Assembly: GCF_900142915.1 (NCBI RefSeq)
Contig: NZ_FRCM01000006.1
Coordinates: 323,503 to 387,502, forward strand
Origin: Mucilaginibacter sp. OK098
Lineage (GTDB): Bacteria; Bacteroidota; Bacteroidia; Sphingobacteriales; Sphingobacteriaceae
Reading direction: 5' to 3'
DNA: 64,000 nt
Part shown: piece by piece, positions 43,277 to 50,331 of the stretch
How positions within the stretch are numbered: position 1 is the stretch's first letter
Layout: each line of letters opens with the position of its first letter
Notes under the pieces: generated by a model
What the model was told of the DNA's origin: nothing
What the model saw: the letters and a program-made list of their open reading frames with translations, nothing else
Database searches by the model: none
Program-made: the position numbers and the translations under genes

Positions 43277-43387
43277 GTTCATAGTTGATGGTTCATAGAT
43301 CATGGCCATGATGCCGGGTTGTTACTTCCTAAGTTCCATCTTCTTTCCTGCTATGAACCATGAACTATTATCCATGAACTATTAACT
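43277..43387. repeat. Intergenic word repeat, family A, copies 2 and 3 as a large inverted pair
   Basis: The word at 43277-43298 is the exact reverse complement of 40934-40955. A second array of the same words in the other orientation (CTATGAACCATGAACTATTA and on) runs 43351-43387 and ends against the ATG of the DUF983 gene. The two arrays can pair to form a long stem around about 50 bases. It may function as a terminator for the small membrane gene or as a leader structure for the DUF983 gene. Confidence 0.8.
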
Positions 43388-43795
43388 ATGGCGCAAACAC
43401 CAAAATCATGGGCAATGCTGCATACCAAATGCCCGCGTTGCAGGCGTGGTGATATGTTTAGCGGGGGCATGTACAACTTCGGTTCAAATAAAATTCACGA
43501 TCGCTGCCCGCACTGCAATTTACATTTTGAAATAGAGCCGGGATACTTTTATGCAGCCATGTATGTAAGCTATGCCTTAAACGTAATGGAAGCTTTTGGC
43601 ATAGTGGCAATTACCTGGGCAGTTACCAGGAATGCCGATTCGCCCTGGCTTTATACAGGTGTAATATTATTAGGATGTTTGTTGCTTTCGCCAATAAATT
43701 TCAGATATTCACGTGTTTTACTTTTATATTGGCTCTCCCCTAAAATAAATTATCAGCCACATTTAGATACCGATGATACAACGCCATACCTTTGA
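43388..43795 (+). CDS. DUF983 membrane protein
   Basis: A 135-residue protein. An N-terminal zinc-ribbon-like part has two CxxC pairs (CPRCRRGDMF and CPHCNLHFEIEPGYFYAAMY), followed by two transmembrane helices (YALNVMEAFGIVAITWAV and WLYTGVILLGCLLLSPINF). This is the full DUF983 pattern, including the conserved EPGYFYAAMY segment. The molecular function of the family is not established. The 3' end overlaps the DUF2461 gene by 23 bases, so the two are co-expressed. The start codon is directly preceded by a word repeat. Confidence 0.92.
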   Translation: MAQTPKSWAMLHTKCPRCRRGDMFSGGMYNFGSNKIHDRCPHCNLHFEIEPGYFYAAMYVSYALNVMEAFGIVAITWAVTRNADSPWLYTGVILLGCLLLSPINFRYSRVLLLYWLSPKINYQPHLDTDDTTPYL

Positions 43796-44435
43796 TTTTT
43801 TAACAGAGCTGGTTGAAAACAATAACCGCGAATGGTTCCAGGCTAACAAAGAACGTTACGATGCAGCCCGCGAAAATGTAATTGAATTTACAACAGCGCT
43901 TATAAAGCTGATGCATAAAATAGACCCCGGAATTGACGCCGGGCTCGACAGCAAAAAATGCGTGATGCGCATTTACCGCGATATCCGTTTCAGCAAAAAT
44001 AAAACACCTTACAAAAATAATTTTGGCGTTAGCATACCTACAAGGGGCCTTAAGCTTGGCGGTGCTGAATACTACCTGCATATTACACCGGATAAATCAT
44101 TTATTGCCGGTGGGTACTGGATGCCCGAGGCCGGTCATTTAAAATCTATAAGGCAGGAGATTGACTATAACGGGCACGACCTAAAAAAAATAATTGACGA
44201 TCCCGGATTTATTAAGTTATTTGGCGACTTTAGAAAACAGGATCAGCTAAAGAGCGTTCCGAGAGATTATAGCGCCGATAACGAAAATATCGAATTATTG
44301 AAGCTTAAAAGTTTTATAGCACAACGCCAAATTAAAAACGAGGAACTGCTAAAAGAAAATGCCGCCGAAACAGTAGCAGCAATATGCAGCAGGATCTATC
44401 CGTTAAATGTGTTTTTAAACAGTGCCATTGCTTAA
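43773..44435 (+). CDS. DUF2461 family protein
   Basis: A 220-residue soluble protein. TFDFLTELVENNNREWFQAN and YDAARENVIEFTTALI are the family opening; MRIYRDIRFSKNKTPYKNNF and GAEYYLHITPDKSFIAGGYW are its conserved core (TIGR02453). No catalytic motif is known; the family is thought to be an uncharacterised cytosolic alpha/beta protein. It starts within the last codons of the DUF983 gene and ends 18 bases before the OmpA-like gene, so the three probably form one transcript. Confidence 0.93.
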   Translation: MIQRHTFDFLTELVENNNREWFQANKERYDAARENVIEFTTALIKLMHKIDPGIDAGLDSKKCVMRIYRDIRFSKNKTPYKNNFGVSIPTRGLKLGGAEYYLHITPDKSFIAGGYWMPEAGHLKSIRQEIDYNGHDLKKIIDDPGFIKLFGDFRKQDQLKSVPRDYSADNENIELLKLKSFIAQRQIKNEELLKENAAETVAAICSRIYPLNVFLNSAIA

Positions 44436-44453
44436 TTTATTTTACTAACTATA

Positions 44454-45302
44454 ATGAAGACCAGATACATTTTATTCGCAGCCCTATTCTGTTTAGCACT
44501 ACACTCCTGTGTGGTTATGTCGCCCAAAAAATATAAGGCTTTGGTAGCCGAGCGCGATTCACTTTCAATGCGTGCAAATTCACTTTTTGATACAGTAGCC
44601 ATGCTACGTGCCGATACCATGCGCCTGCACCGCGAAATAAGGGAAGCCCAGGGCAATTATGATGCGCTTAAGGGTAGTTATAATAGCCTGAATGATAAAT
44701 ACGGGGCTCTTAACAATAATTTTACTGCCAGCTCTTCAAAAGTAAATGAGCTGTCGTCAAATCTAAAAAAGAGAGAAGCCCGCTTAAAGGAAGTGGAGGA
44801 TGCCTTGCGTAAACGCGATGAAGCTACCAATGCTTTAAGGGATAAATTACAAAAAGCATTGCTTGGGTTCCAGCAAAATGGGTTATCAGTTGATATCAGG
44901 AACGGAAAGGTTTATGTTTCACTAACTGATAAGTTGCTGTTCCCATCGGGCAGTATTGTAATTGATGCGCGTGGTAAACAAGCTTTAGAACAATTGGCTG
45001 TTGTGCTTAACAAAGAAACTGATATTAATATTGCTGTTGAAGGGCATACCGATGATAAAAAGGTAATTAACCTTGGCCAGATAAAAGACAACTGGGACTT
45101 GAGCGTACTCCGTTCCACCTCTGTATGCCGTTACCTGACTGAAATTGAAAAGATAGACCCGAAAAGGCTTACTGCTACCGGCAAAAGCGAATACCAACCG
45201 GTTGATACCGGCAATACCACCGAAGCCCGGGCCAAAAACCGAAGGATCGAGATCATCCTTAGCCCTAAGCTGGATGAGTTGTACAATTTGATAAAGCAGT
45301 AA
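44454..45302 (+). CDS. OmpA-family peptidoglycan-binding lipoprotein
   Basis: A 282-residue lipoprotein: signal ending at Cys19 (LALHSCVVM). Residues about 25-140 are a long coiled coil (ALVAERDSLSMRANSLFD through KEVEDALRKRDEATNALRD). The C-terminal OmpA domain carries LFPSGSIVIDARGKQALEQL, INIAVEGHTDDKKV (the NxxxxGHTD-type motif binding diaminopimelate) and LTATGKSEYQPV then NRRIEIILSP. It would tether the outer membrane to the peptidoglycan. It ends just before a strong hairpin and converges with rfbC. Confidence 0.92.
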   Translation: MKTRYILFAALFCLALHSCVVMSPKKYKALVAERDSLSMRANSLFDTVAMLRADTMRLHREIREAQGNYDALKGSYNSLNDKYGALNNNFTASSSKVNELSSNLKKREARLKEVEDALRKRDEATNALRDKLQKALLGFQQNGLSVDIRNGKVYVSLTDKLLFPSGSIVIDARGKQALEQLAVVLNKETDINIAVEGHTDDKKVINLGQIKDNWDLSVLRSTSVCRYLTEIEKIDPKRLTATGKSEYQPVDTGNTTEARAKNRRIEIILSPKLDELYNLIKQ

Positions 45303-45305
45303 CAC

Positions 45306-45379
45306 GAACACGATTTAAGGATTTATGGGATGCCATGATGTAGTAATCGTGAAATCCCTTAAATCCTTAAATCGTGTTC
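45306..45379. terminator. Long inverted repeat between convergent genes
   Basis: A 26-base left arm (45306-45331) pairs with 45354-45379 with one mismatch around a 22-base loop. Its words (CACGATTTAAGGATTTA and its complement) are of the dispersed intergenic type. It fills the gap between the OmpA-like gene and rfbC, so it probably stops both transcripts. Confidence 0.8.
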
Positions 45380-45387
45380 AAAATATC

Positions 45388-45936
45388 TCAGAAAGGGCTG
45401 ATGAACGATTTAAAATCGGATAAAAGTACATCCTTATGTGAAAGTAAAGCCTCTCCCGGTGCTAAGCCCCAGTCAATGTTTAAAGTTGGGTCGTTCCAAA
45501 TTACGCCAAGCTCCGAAGCTTTGTCGTAGTAATTATTTACTTTATATGCAAAAGTAGTATTGTCTTCTAAAACAGAAAAACCGTGTAAAAAGCCTGCAGG
45601 GACCCAGAACTGTAGTTGATTATCACCGCTTAGCTCTATTGAAAAATGCTTGCCGTAGGTAGGCGATGCTTTGCGAATATCAACGGCAACATCCAAAACC
45701 CTGCCGGTTATAACGCGCACCAGCTTCCCCTGTGCAAATGGATCAGCCTGCCCATGCAGCGCCCTTACCGTACCTTTACGCGAAAAGGATTGATTATCCT
45801 GGATAAAATCAACTGCGATACCTGCCTCTTTATATTTAGCCTGGTTATAGCTTTCGAAAAAATAACCCCTGTCGTCACTAAATACGCTGGGGTCAATTAT
45901 CAGCAATCCTTCAATATCAGTTTTTGTAACTTTCAT
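45388..45936 (-). CDS. rfbC: dTDP-4-dehydrorhamnose 3,5-epimerase
   Basis: A 182-residue cupin-fold enzyme that epimerises C3 and C5 of dTDP-4-keto-6-deoxyglucose on the way to dTDP-L-rhamnose. LLIIDPSVFSDDRGYFFESY is the substrate-binding opening. RALHGQADPFAQGKLVRV includes the catalytic histidine (normally RGLHxQ; here Ala replaces Gly), VDIRKASPTYG the aspartate-containing segment, and FWVPAGFLHGFSVLE the characteristic strand. NDPTLNIDW is the family's C-terminal motif. rfbA, rfbB and rfbD are not in the window and the gene is 24 kb from the EPS operon. It lies 2 bases after the DUF4286 gene. Confidence 0.92.
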   Translation of the reverse strand: MKVTKTDIEGLLIIDPSVFSDDRGYFFESYNQAKYKEAGIAVDFIQDNQSFSRKGTVRALHGQADPFAQGKLVRVITGRVLDVAVDIRKASPTYGKHFSIELSGDNQLQFWVPAGFLHGFSVLEDNTTFAYKVNNYYDKASELGVIWNDPTLNIDWGLAPGEALLSHKDVLLSDFKSFISPF

Positions 45937-45938
45937 TT

Positions 45939-46241
45939 TTAGTCAACGGTTTTCATAAGAGTATTGAATATCACAAATTGATTTTCAAATTCCTGGTTGT
46001 GAATCTCCTGCAACCGATGCAGGTGTTTATTATAAAAATGATTAAAATCTTCAATTGTTTCAGCACTATACTGAATGCAATAAGTAACGCCTTCGTTAGG
46101 CGAATCAATAACATTAAGCACCTGGTATGATTTAAAATGCCCGGTTTCCATTACAGCTGGAATATACACCTGCTGCATCCAGGTAAGCCATTTTTCGTGG
46201 ATAGCTTCGTCCACAATTACGGTATCGTTAAATATGATCAT
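45939..46241 (-). CDS. DUF4286 family protein
   Basis: A 100-residue soluble protein. MIIFNDTVIVDEAIHEKWLT and WMQQVYIPAVMETGHFKSYQ followed by GVTYCIQYSAETIEDFNHFY match the DUF4286 family, a small ferredoxin-like fold found almost only in Bacteroidota. No catalytic residue is known. Two bases separate its stop from the rfbC start, so they form an operon, though they are not known to work together. A TACCTTTG -7 box lies five bases upstream of the ATG. Confidence 0.9.
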   Translation of the reverse strand: MIIFNDTVIVDEAIHEKWLTWMQQVYIPAVMETGHFKSYQVLNVIDSPNEGVTYCIQYSAETIEDFNHFYNKHLHRLQEIHNQEFENQFVIFNTLMKTVD

Positions 46242-46246
46242 CGGAA

Positions 46247-46254
46247 CAAAGGTA
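46247..46254 (-). promoter_or_regulatory. TAnnTTTG -7 box directly before the DUF4286 start codon
   Basis: Read on the minus strand, TACCTTTG is followed by five bases and the ATG of the DUF4286 gene. A TTG partner at the usual distance is not seen. Same spacing to the start codon as the boxes before HemW, the small membrane protein and the TPR gene. Confidence 0.45.
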
Positions 46255-46266
46255 AGGTTTTGGGTT

Positions 46267-46290
46267 GAATTGTTGATTGAGTTGATTAGG
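46267..46290. repeat. Intergenic word repeat, family D, copy 1
   Basis: Words GTTGATT and GAGTTGATTAGG. The reverse complement of this 24-base stretch differs from 53402-53426 by one substitution and one inserted base. Confidence 0.75.
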
Positions 46291-46330
46291 TTAGATTAAG
46301 TATTAGTATAAAAATTTACGATGATTCGTT

Positions 46331-46358
46331 TACCAATGACACAATGACTAATGATTAA
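46331..46358. repeat. Intergenic word repeat, family C, copy 1
   Basis: TACCAATGACACAATGACTA followed by ATGATTAA: near-repeats of the word AATGAC[AT]. The same words occur in reverse orientation at 59101-59136. It ends against the stop codon of the TPR gene. Confidence 0.75.
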
Positions 46359-48170
46359 TTAAGAAGCTGTTTCATTTTTATCCCCTCTTAACAACCTGAA
46401 ACGCCTGCGGGCCTCGTTTATATACAGGCTACCTGCATAGTCTGTGATTATTTTTTGATAATAAACCCTGGCTTTTTCTTTATCGCCCAGCTGGTTTTCA
46501 TAAATATCGCCCAGCATAAAAACGGCATCGTCTGCCCAAAGGTCAAAGCTGTGCTCTTCGGCAATCTTTTTTAGGAGCGGCACTGCATCAGTATAATTTT
46601 TTTGCTGAATGAACAGGCGCGCTTTAGCCATTAAAATATCATCGGTAAGTGAGTTACCCGGGTACTTTACATCAATACTATCAAGTGTAATTAAAGCTTT
46701 ATCGGGCTGTTCGGCAAATATCAGCAGATCTGCCCGTGCATAAATTTTCAGTGCCGCCCCACTGGAATCAGCTGTAATATTATCAGATATCAGCAACGAA
46801 AGGTTTAAAGCATCATTAGCTATCAGTTGTGATGTTGCTGCTTTCAGCACATCAAGCTGCCCTTTTGCCCAGGTAAAATCGCCCGTATACCAGGCCAGCT
46901 TGGCATTGCGATATTTGGCATCCTGGCCGATGGTTGAATTGGGGAAATCTTTTTCAACCTGGCTGTACAGCAACGTTGCATCCCAGGGCTGGTTGTTTAA
47001 CAGCATAACATCGCCCAGGTCGAGCTTACAGTCTGCCAACAAAGCTGGCTTAATACCGGGGATATTAATAGTTTCTTCCAGCAACTTTTGGGCATCGCCC
47101 AACATGTGTAATTTGTAGGCTTGCAGGTTAGCAAGTTTCTGCATGGCAAAAGCAGTGTTGGCATTTTTGCCAAACTCAGTTAACAGATCATTATAATCTT
47201 TCTCGAGGCTCAGCAGATCTTCTTTAACATACTTACCTGATGTTACCCTCAAATTTTTAGTATTTATCAGCTCAATTTTTGATGGGATGTATAATTGCTG
47301 TTCTTTCCCCTTAGCAACCAGGTACTCATACCCGCGGATGGCAGCATCATAAGCTTCGTTAGCGGTAAGTGTGCGACATAGTTCAAAAATATTGCTCCCG
47401 TCGTCATTTTGCCGCCGGCTTAGGGCAAGTGCCTGGTTCAATGCCTGGTCAAATTGCTTTTGCTGGAGAAATTGCCACGTAAGCAATTCGGGATATAAGG
47501 TTTGCTGCGGATCTTTCTGGATGCGTTTCAGCAAGGCTGCTTTAAGTATGTCATAGTCGGCCTGGCCCTCAAACAAACCCGACAATGTATTTTCGGCCTG
47601 GGTTATAAAAGGCGGGTTTGTGGGCAGAAAGTTCAGGTATTCTTCAACCAATGCCACCTTATCTCTTTTATACCGGTAAAGGTTTATCAGCTCATATGAA
47701 AATAACTGGTCACTCTGCAACAGCTTACGCCCCTGCAAAAAGATCCTGATAGCATAATCAACATTAGCATTCTGATAAAACAACGAGGCAAGCATAGCTA
47801 TCTGCCCCTGGTCGGGCGGCAGGTTTTTAATCAGGTCATCATATATTATATTGGCCTTGTCAATGGCCCCCTGCTGCGTATAAGCTGCGCCTAACATTAT
47901 ATTGTATTGATGATCTTCGGGATGCTTCCGCATCATTTTTTTTGTGATGCTTATAGCGTCATCAAACTTTTTTACCCCAAGCAGGCTATTTACATAAACA
48001 GTAAAAAATGCTTCGTTATTTTGTTTATATAGTTTCTGGTATATATCAAGTGCCTTTTGCGGGTCGCCATTGGCAGCATATTGTTTTGCCAATAACAAAT
48101 CATTGTCTTGTGCAAACAGCTTAGAACAAACTATTGATAATATTAATAAACACAGAAATAACCGCTTCAT
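46359..48170 (-). CDS. Secreted tetratricopeptide-repeat protein
   Basis: A 603-residue protein with a signal peptide (KRLFLCLLILSIVCSKLFAQ). Many TPR-like helix pairs can be traced: LLLAKQYAANGDPQKALDIY, YNIMLGAAYTQQGAIDKANI, LDLGDVMLLNNQPWDATLLY, ILMAKARLFIQQKNYTDAVP and DAVFMLGDIYENQLGDKEKA. It has no enzyme domain. The last part resembles BamD/YbgF-like TPRs that serve outer-membrane assembly, but here the array covers the entire protein. Probably a periplasmic scaffold. It has its own -7 box five bases before the ATG and stands alone. Confidence 0.85.
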   Translation of the reverse strand: MKRLFLCLLILSIVCSKLFAQDNDLLLAKQYAANGDPQKALDIYQKLYKQNNEAFFTVYVNSLLGVKKFDDAISITKKMMRKHPEDHQYNIMLGAAYTQQGAIDKANIIYDDLIKNLPPDQGQIAMLASLFYQNANVDYAIRIFLQGRKLLQSDQLFSYELINLYRYKRDKVALVEEYLNFLPTNPPFITQAENTLSGLFEGQADYDILKAALLKRIQKDPQQTLYPELLTWQFLQQKQFDQALNQALALSRRQNDDGSNIFELCRTLTANEAYDAAIRGYEYLVAKGKEQQLYIPSKIELINTKNLRVTSGKYVKEDLLSLEKDYNDLLTEFGKNANTAFAMQKLANLQAYKLHMLGDAQKLLEETINIPGIKPALLADCKLDLGDVMLLNNQPWDATLLYSQVEKDFPNSTIGQDAKYRNAKLAWYTGDFTWAKGQLDVLKAATSQLIANDALNLSLLISDNITADSSGAALKIYARADLLIFAEQPDKALITLDSIDVKYPGNSLTDDILMAKARLFIQQKNYTDAVPLLKKIAEEHSFDLWADDAVFMLGDIYENQLGDKEKARVYYQKIITDYAGSLYINEARRRFRLLRGDKNETAS

Positions 48171-48175
48171 TAATC

Positions 48176-48183
48176 CAAAATTA
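48176..48183 (-). promoter_or_regulatory. TAnnTTTG -7 box directly before the TPR gene
   Basis: On the minus strand TAATTTTG lies five bases before the ATG at 48170. A TTG occurs 22 bases further upstream (complement of 48206-48208), slightly more than the usual 19-21. Confidence 0.45.
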
Positions 48184-48224
48184 AGTTTTTAATTTGATGA
48201 TTTTGCAATTTGAAGACGAAAGGC

Positions 48225-48340
48225 GATGTGCAGATGTGCGAATTTCGGATGTGCGGATAATTAAAAATTATATATCTGTAGATCTCTTCATCAAACATTG
48301 TTTTTCATCCGCACATTTGCAGATCTGCACATCCGCACAT
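48225..48340. repeat. Intergenic word repeat, family B, inverted pair
   Basis: The words GATGTGCAGATGTGCG and GGATGTGCGGAT at 48225-48258 face the complementary array at 48307-48340 (ATCCGCACATTTGCAGATCT and on), able to form a large imperfect stem. The 10-base ends ATGTGCGGAT match exactly. A related array is at 59198-59229. It lies between divergent genes (TPR and S9-like), so it is not a simple terminator. Confidence 0.8.
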
Positions 48341-48425
48341 TAACCAGTAAAATTGTAGTGACAGTTTGAATTGCTAAAGTTAATTGTATAATTTAACCTG
48401 ATTAAATACCACGAAGTACAAACCA

Positions 48426-50321
48426 ATGTTAAAGCATTTTAGAATACTACTGTTAATTTATGCAATAACTGTTTTGTGTGCCTGTAAGCAAAAAGCGGCA
48501 CCGATACCCGTAATTGACTTTTTCAGAACCCCCGAAAAAGTTTCGTACAGGATATCGCCGGATGGTAAATACATATCCTATTTAAAACCCTATAAGGATA
48601 AACAAAACCTCTTTATCCAGTCTCTTGAAGATGGTAAAGAAAGGATGGCAACCTCATTCACTGATTATTCAATCAGGGGTGATTACTTTTGGACCTATAA
48701 CAACGAGATAGTTTTTTTTCAGGATATCATCACCGTTGATGAAATAAGGATGTTTGCCCTGGATGTTTCCACTTTAAAAACGCAGGTTATTATTTCGCCA
48801 AAAAAAGTACGCATTGCCATGATTGGCCGTGATAAGCATGAGCCAGATGTTGTAACGATCAGGATGAATAAGCGTGATTCGGCAAATTTTGATATCTACA
48901 AATTAAATATTAAAACTAAAGAGCTAAACCCTTACCTGGTAAATCCGGGTAATATAACACAATGGTTCCCAGATGCTGACGGCAAGATCCGCCTGGTAAG
49001 AGCGTCTGACGGGGTTGACGAAACCATACTTTACCGGCCTAATGATAAAGCACCTTTTAAACCAATTATAGCTAATAACTTTAAAACATCCGTTAAACCC
49101 ATAGCCTTTACAGGTGTGGGGAATTATTTTTTGGCGTTATCAAATGTAAATCGTGATAAATCAGCACTGGTTGAAATTAATGCGGAGGATGGTAAAGAAC
49201 ACAAAGTGATATTTGCTTCAAATAATGCAGATATCCAGGATTATCAATATTCAAAAAACAAACACAAAATTGAGCTCGTAACGTGGGATGCGGCAAAGCC
49301 TCAAAAGCACTTTTTAGATCCTGAAATAAAACTTATCTACGATAAATTATCAACAGAGCTCAAAGGAAATGAAATTAATATTGCTGACAGGGATAGCGCT
49401 GAAAATAAGTTCATAATTATTACCTATACCGACCGTAACCCTGGCTCATACTACCTATATGAAAAAAACATAGGCAAGCTAACAAAGTTAGGTGATATAA
49501 ACCCCGACCTTAAGCCGGATGAGTTATGCACCATGCAACCTATATCCTATAAAGCGAGCGACGGAATGACTATAAATGGTTATCTTACTTTACCATTGGG
49601 GTCTGCTACCACAAATTTACCATTGGTTGTAATGCCGCACGATGGGCCTTTTGGTCATAACGGTTGGGGATATAACCCGGAAGTGCAGTTTTTAGCCAAC
49701 CGCGGATATGCCGTTTTCCTGGTTAATTACCGTGGATCAACCGGTTTTGGAAAAGCCTTTTATAGTGCCGGTTTTAAAGAAGTAGGAGGTAAAATACAGC
49801 AGGATATTACTGACGGTGTAAACTGGCTTATTCAAAACAAAACGGCAAACCCTAAAAAGATAGCGATTTTTGGTGGTGGCTTTGGCGGCTTCTCAGCCCT
49901 GTATGGGGTGTCGTTTCATCCGGATATGTACAATTGCGCAATAGTGCAGCATGGCCTCATTAACTTTTTCACTTATATTAAAGACGCCCCTCCTTTTCTT
50001 AAACCCCTGGTGCAAATGACGTATGAAAGGGTTGGTAACCCCGAAACAGATGCAAACCAGCTAAGGGCCATATCACCGGTATTCAACATAAGTAAAATCA
50101 GGGTACCTTTACTCATCTTTCAGGGCGCCAGAGACGACCGCGCAAACATCAGCGAGCTAAACCAGTTTGTACGCGAGCTGCAAAAACAAAATGGAAACGA
50201 TAAGGTAAAATATTTTTTAAAGCCGAGAGAACGTACTTTTTTCAGAAGTCAGACAAACAGGATGGAGATGTATGCCGAAATAGAAAAATTTCTGGATGAA
50301 AATATGCGGGTGAAACCTTAA
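48426..50321 (+). CDS. S9 prolyl-oligopeptidase-like lipoprotein lacking catalytic Ser and His (probable pseudo-peptidase)
   Basis: A 631-residue lipoprotein (lipobox VLCAC, Cys20). Residues about 30-370 form the beta-propeller (VSYRISPDGKYISYLKP is a typical blade), then comes an alpha/beta-hydrolase domain with LPLVVMPHDGPFGHNGWGY, FLANRGYAVFLVNYRGSTGF and GKIQQDITDGVNWLIQ. The nucleophile elbow, normally GGSYGGY, reads GGGFGGF: Gly485 replaces Ser. The aspartate is kept (QGARDDR, Asp570), but the histidine motif DEGHGF reads REREFF-like R-E-R-T-F-F, with Thr604 in place of His. All is clear in the DNA, with no frameshift. It should be inactive as a peptidase but may still bind peptides. 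Ten bases upstream of a histidine kinase gene, so probably a sensory partner. Confidence 0.88.
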   Translation: MLKHFRILLLIYAITVLCACKQKAAPIPVIDFFRTPEKVSYRISPDGKYISYLKPYKDKQNLFIQSLEDGKERMATSFTDYSIRGDYFWTYNNEIVFFQDIITVDEIRMFALDVSTLKTQVIISPKKVRIAMIGRDKHEPDVVTIRMNKRDSANFDIYKLNIKTKELNPYLVNPGNITQWFPDADGKIRLVRASDGVDETILYRPNDKAPFKPIIANNFKTSVKPIAFTGVGNYFLALSNVNRDKSALVEINAEDGKEHKVIFASNNADIQDYQYSKNKHKIELVTWDAAKPQKHFLDPEIKLIYDKLSTELKGNEINIADRDSAENKFIIITYTDRNPGSYYLYEKNIGKLTKLGDINPDLKPDELCTMQPISYKASDGMTINGYLTLPLGSATTNLPLVVMPHDGPFGHNGWGYNPEVQFLANRGYAVFLVNYRGSTGFGKAFYSAGFKEVGGKIQQDITDGVNWLIQNKTANPKKIAIFGGGFGGFSALYGVSFHPDMYNCAIVQHGLINFFTYIKDAPPFLKPLVQMTYERVGNPETDANQLRAISPVFNISKIRVPLLIFQGARDDRANISELNQFVRELQKQNGNDKVKYFLKPRERTFFRSQTNRMEMYAEIEKFLDENMRVKP

Positions 50322-50331
50322 CCCTGTTTTT

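Noticed and set aside
40934..43387. Possible CRISPR array or insertion-sequence ends
   Set aside because: Only a few degenerate words with no regular spacers, no transposase and no cas genes nearby.
48426..50321. Loss of Ser/His in the S9-like protein as a frameshift artefact
   Set aside because: The reading frame and the flanking motifs remain in register on both sides of residues 485 and 604, so the changes are true substitutions in the given sequence.
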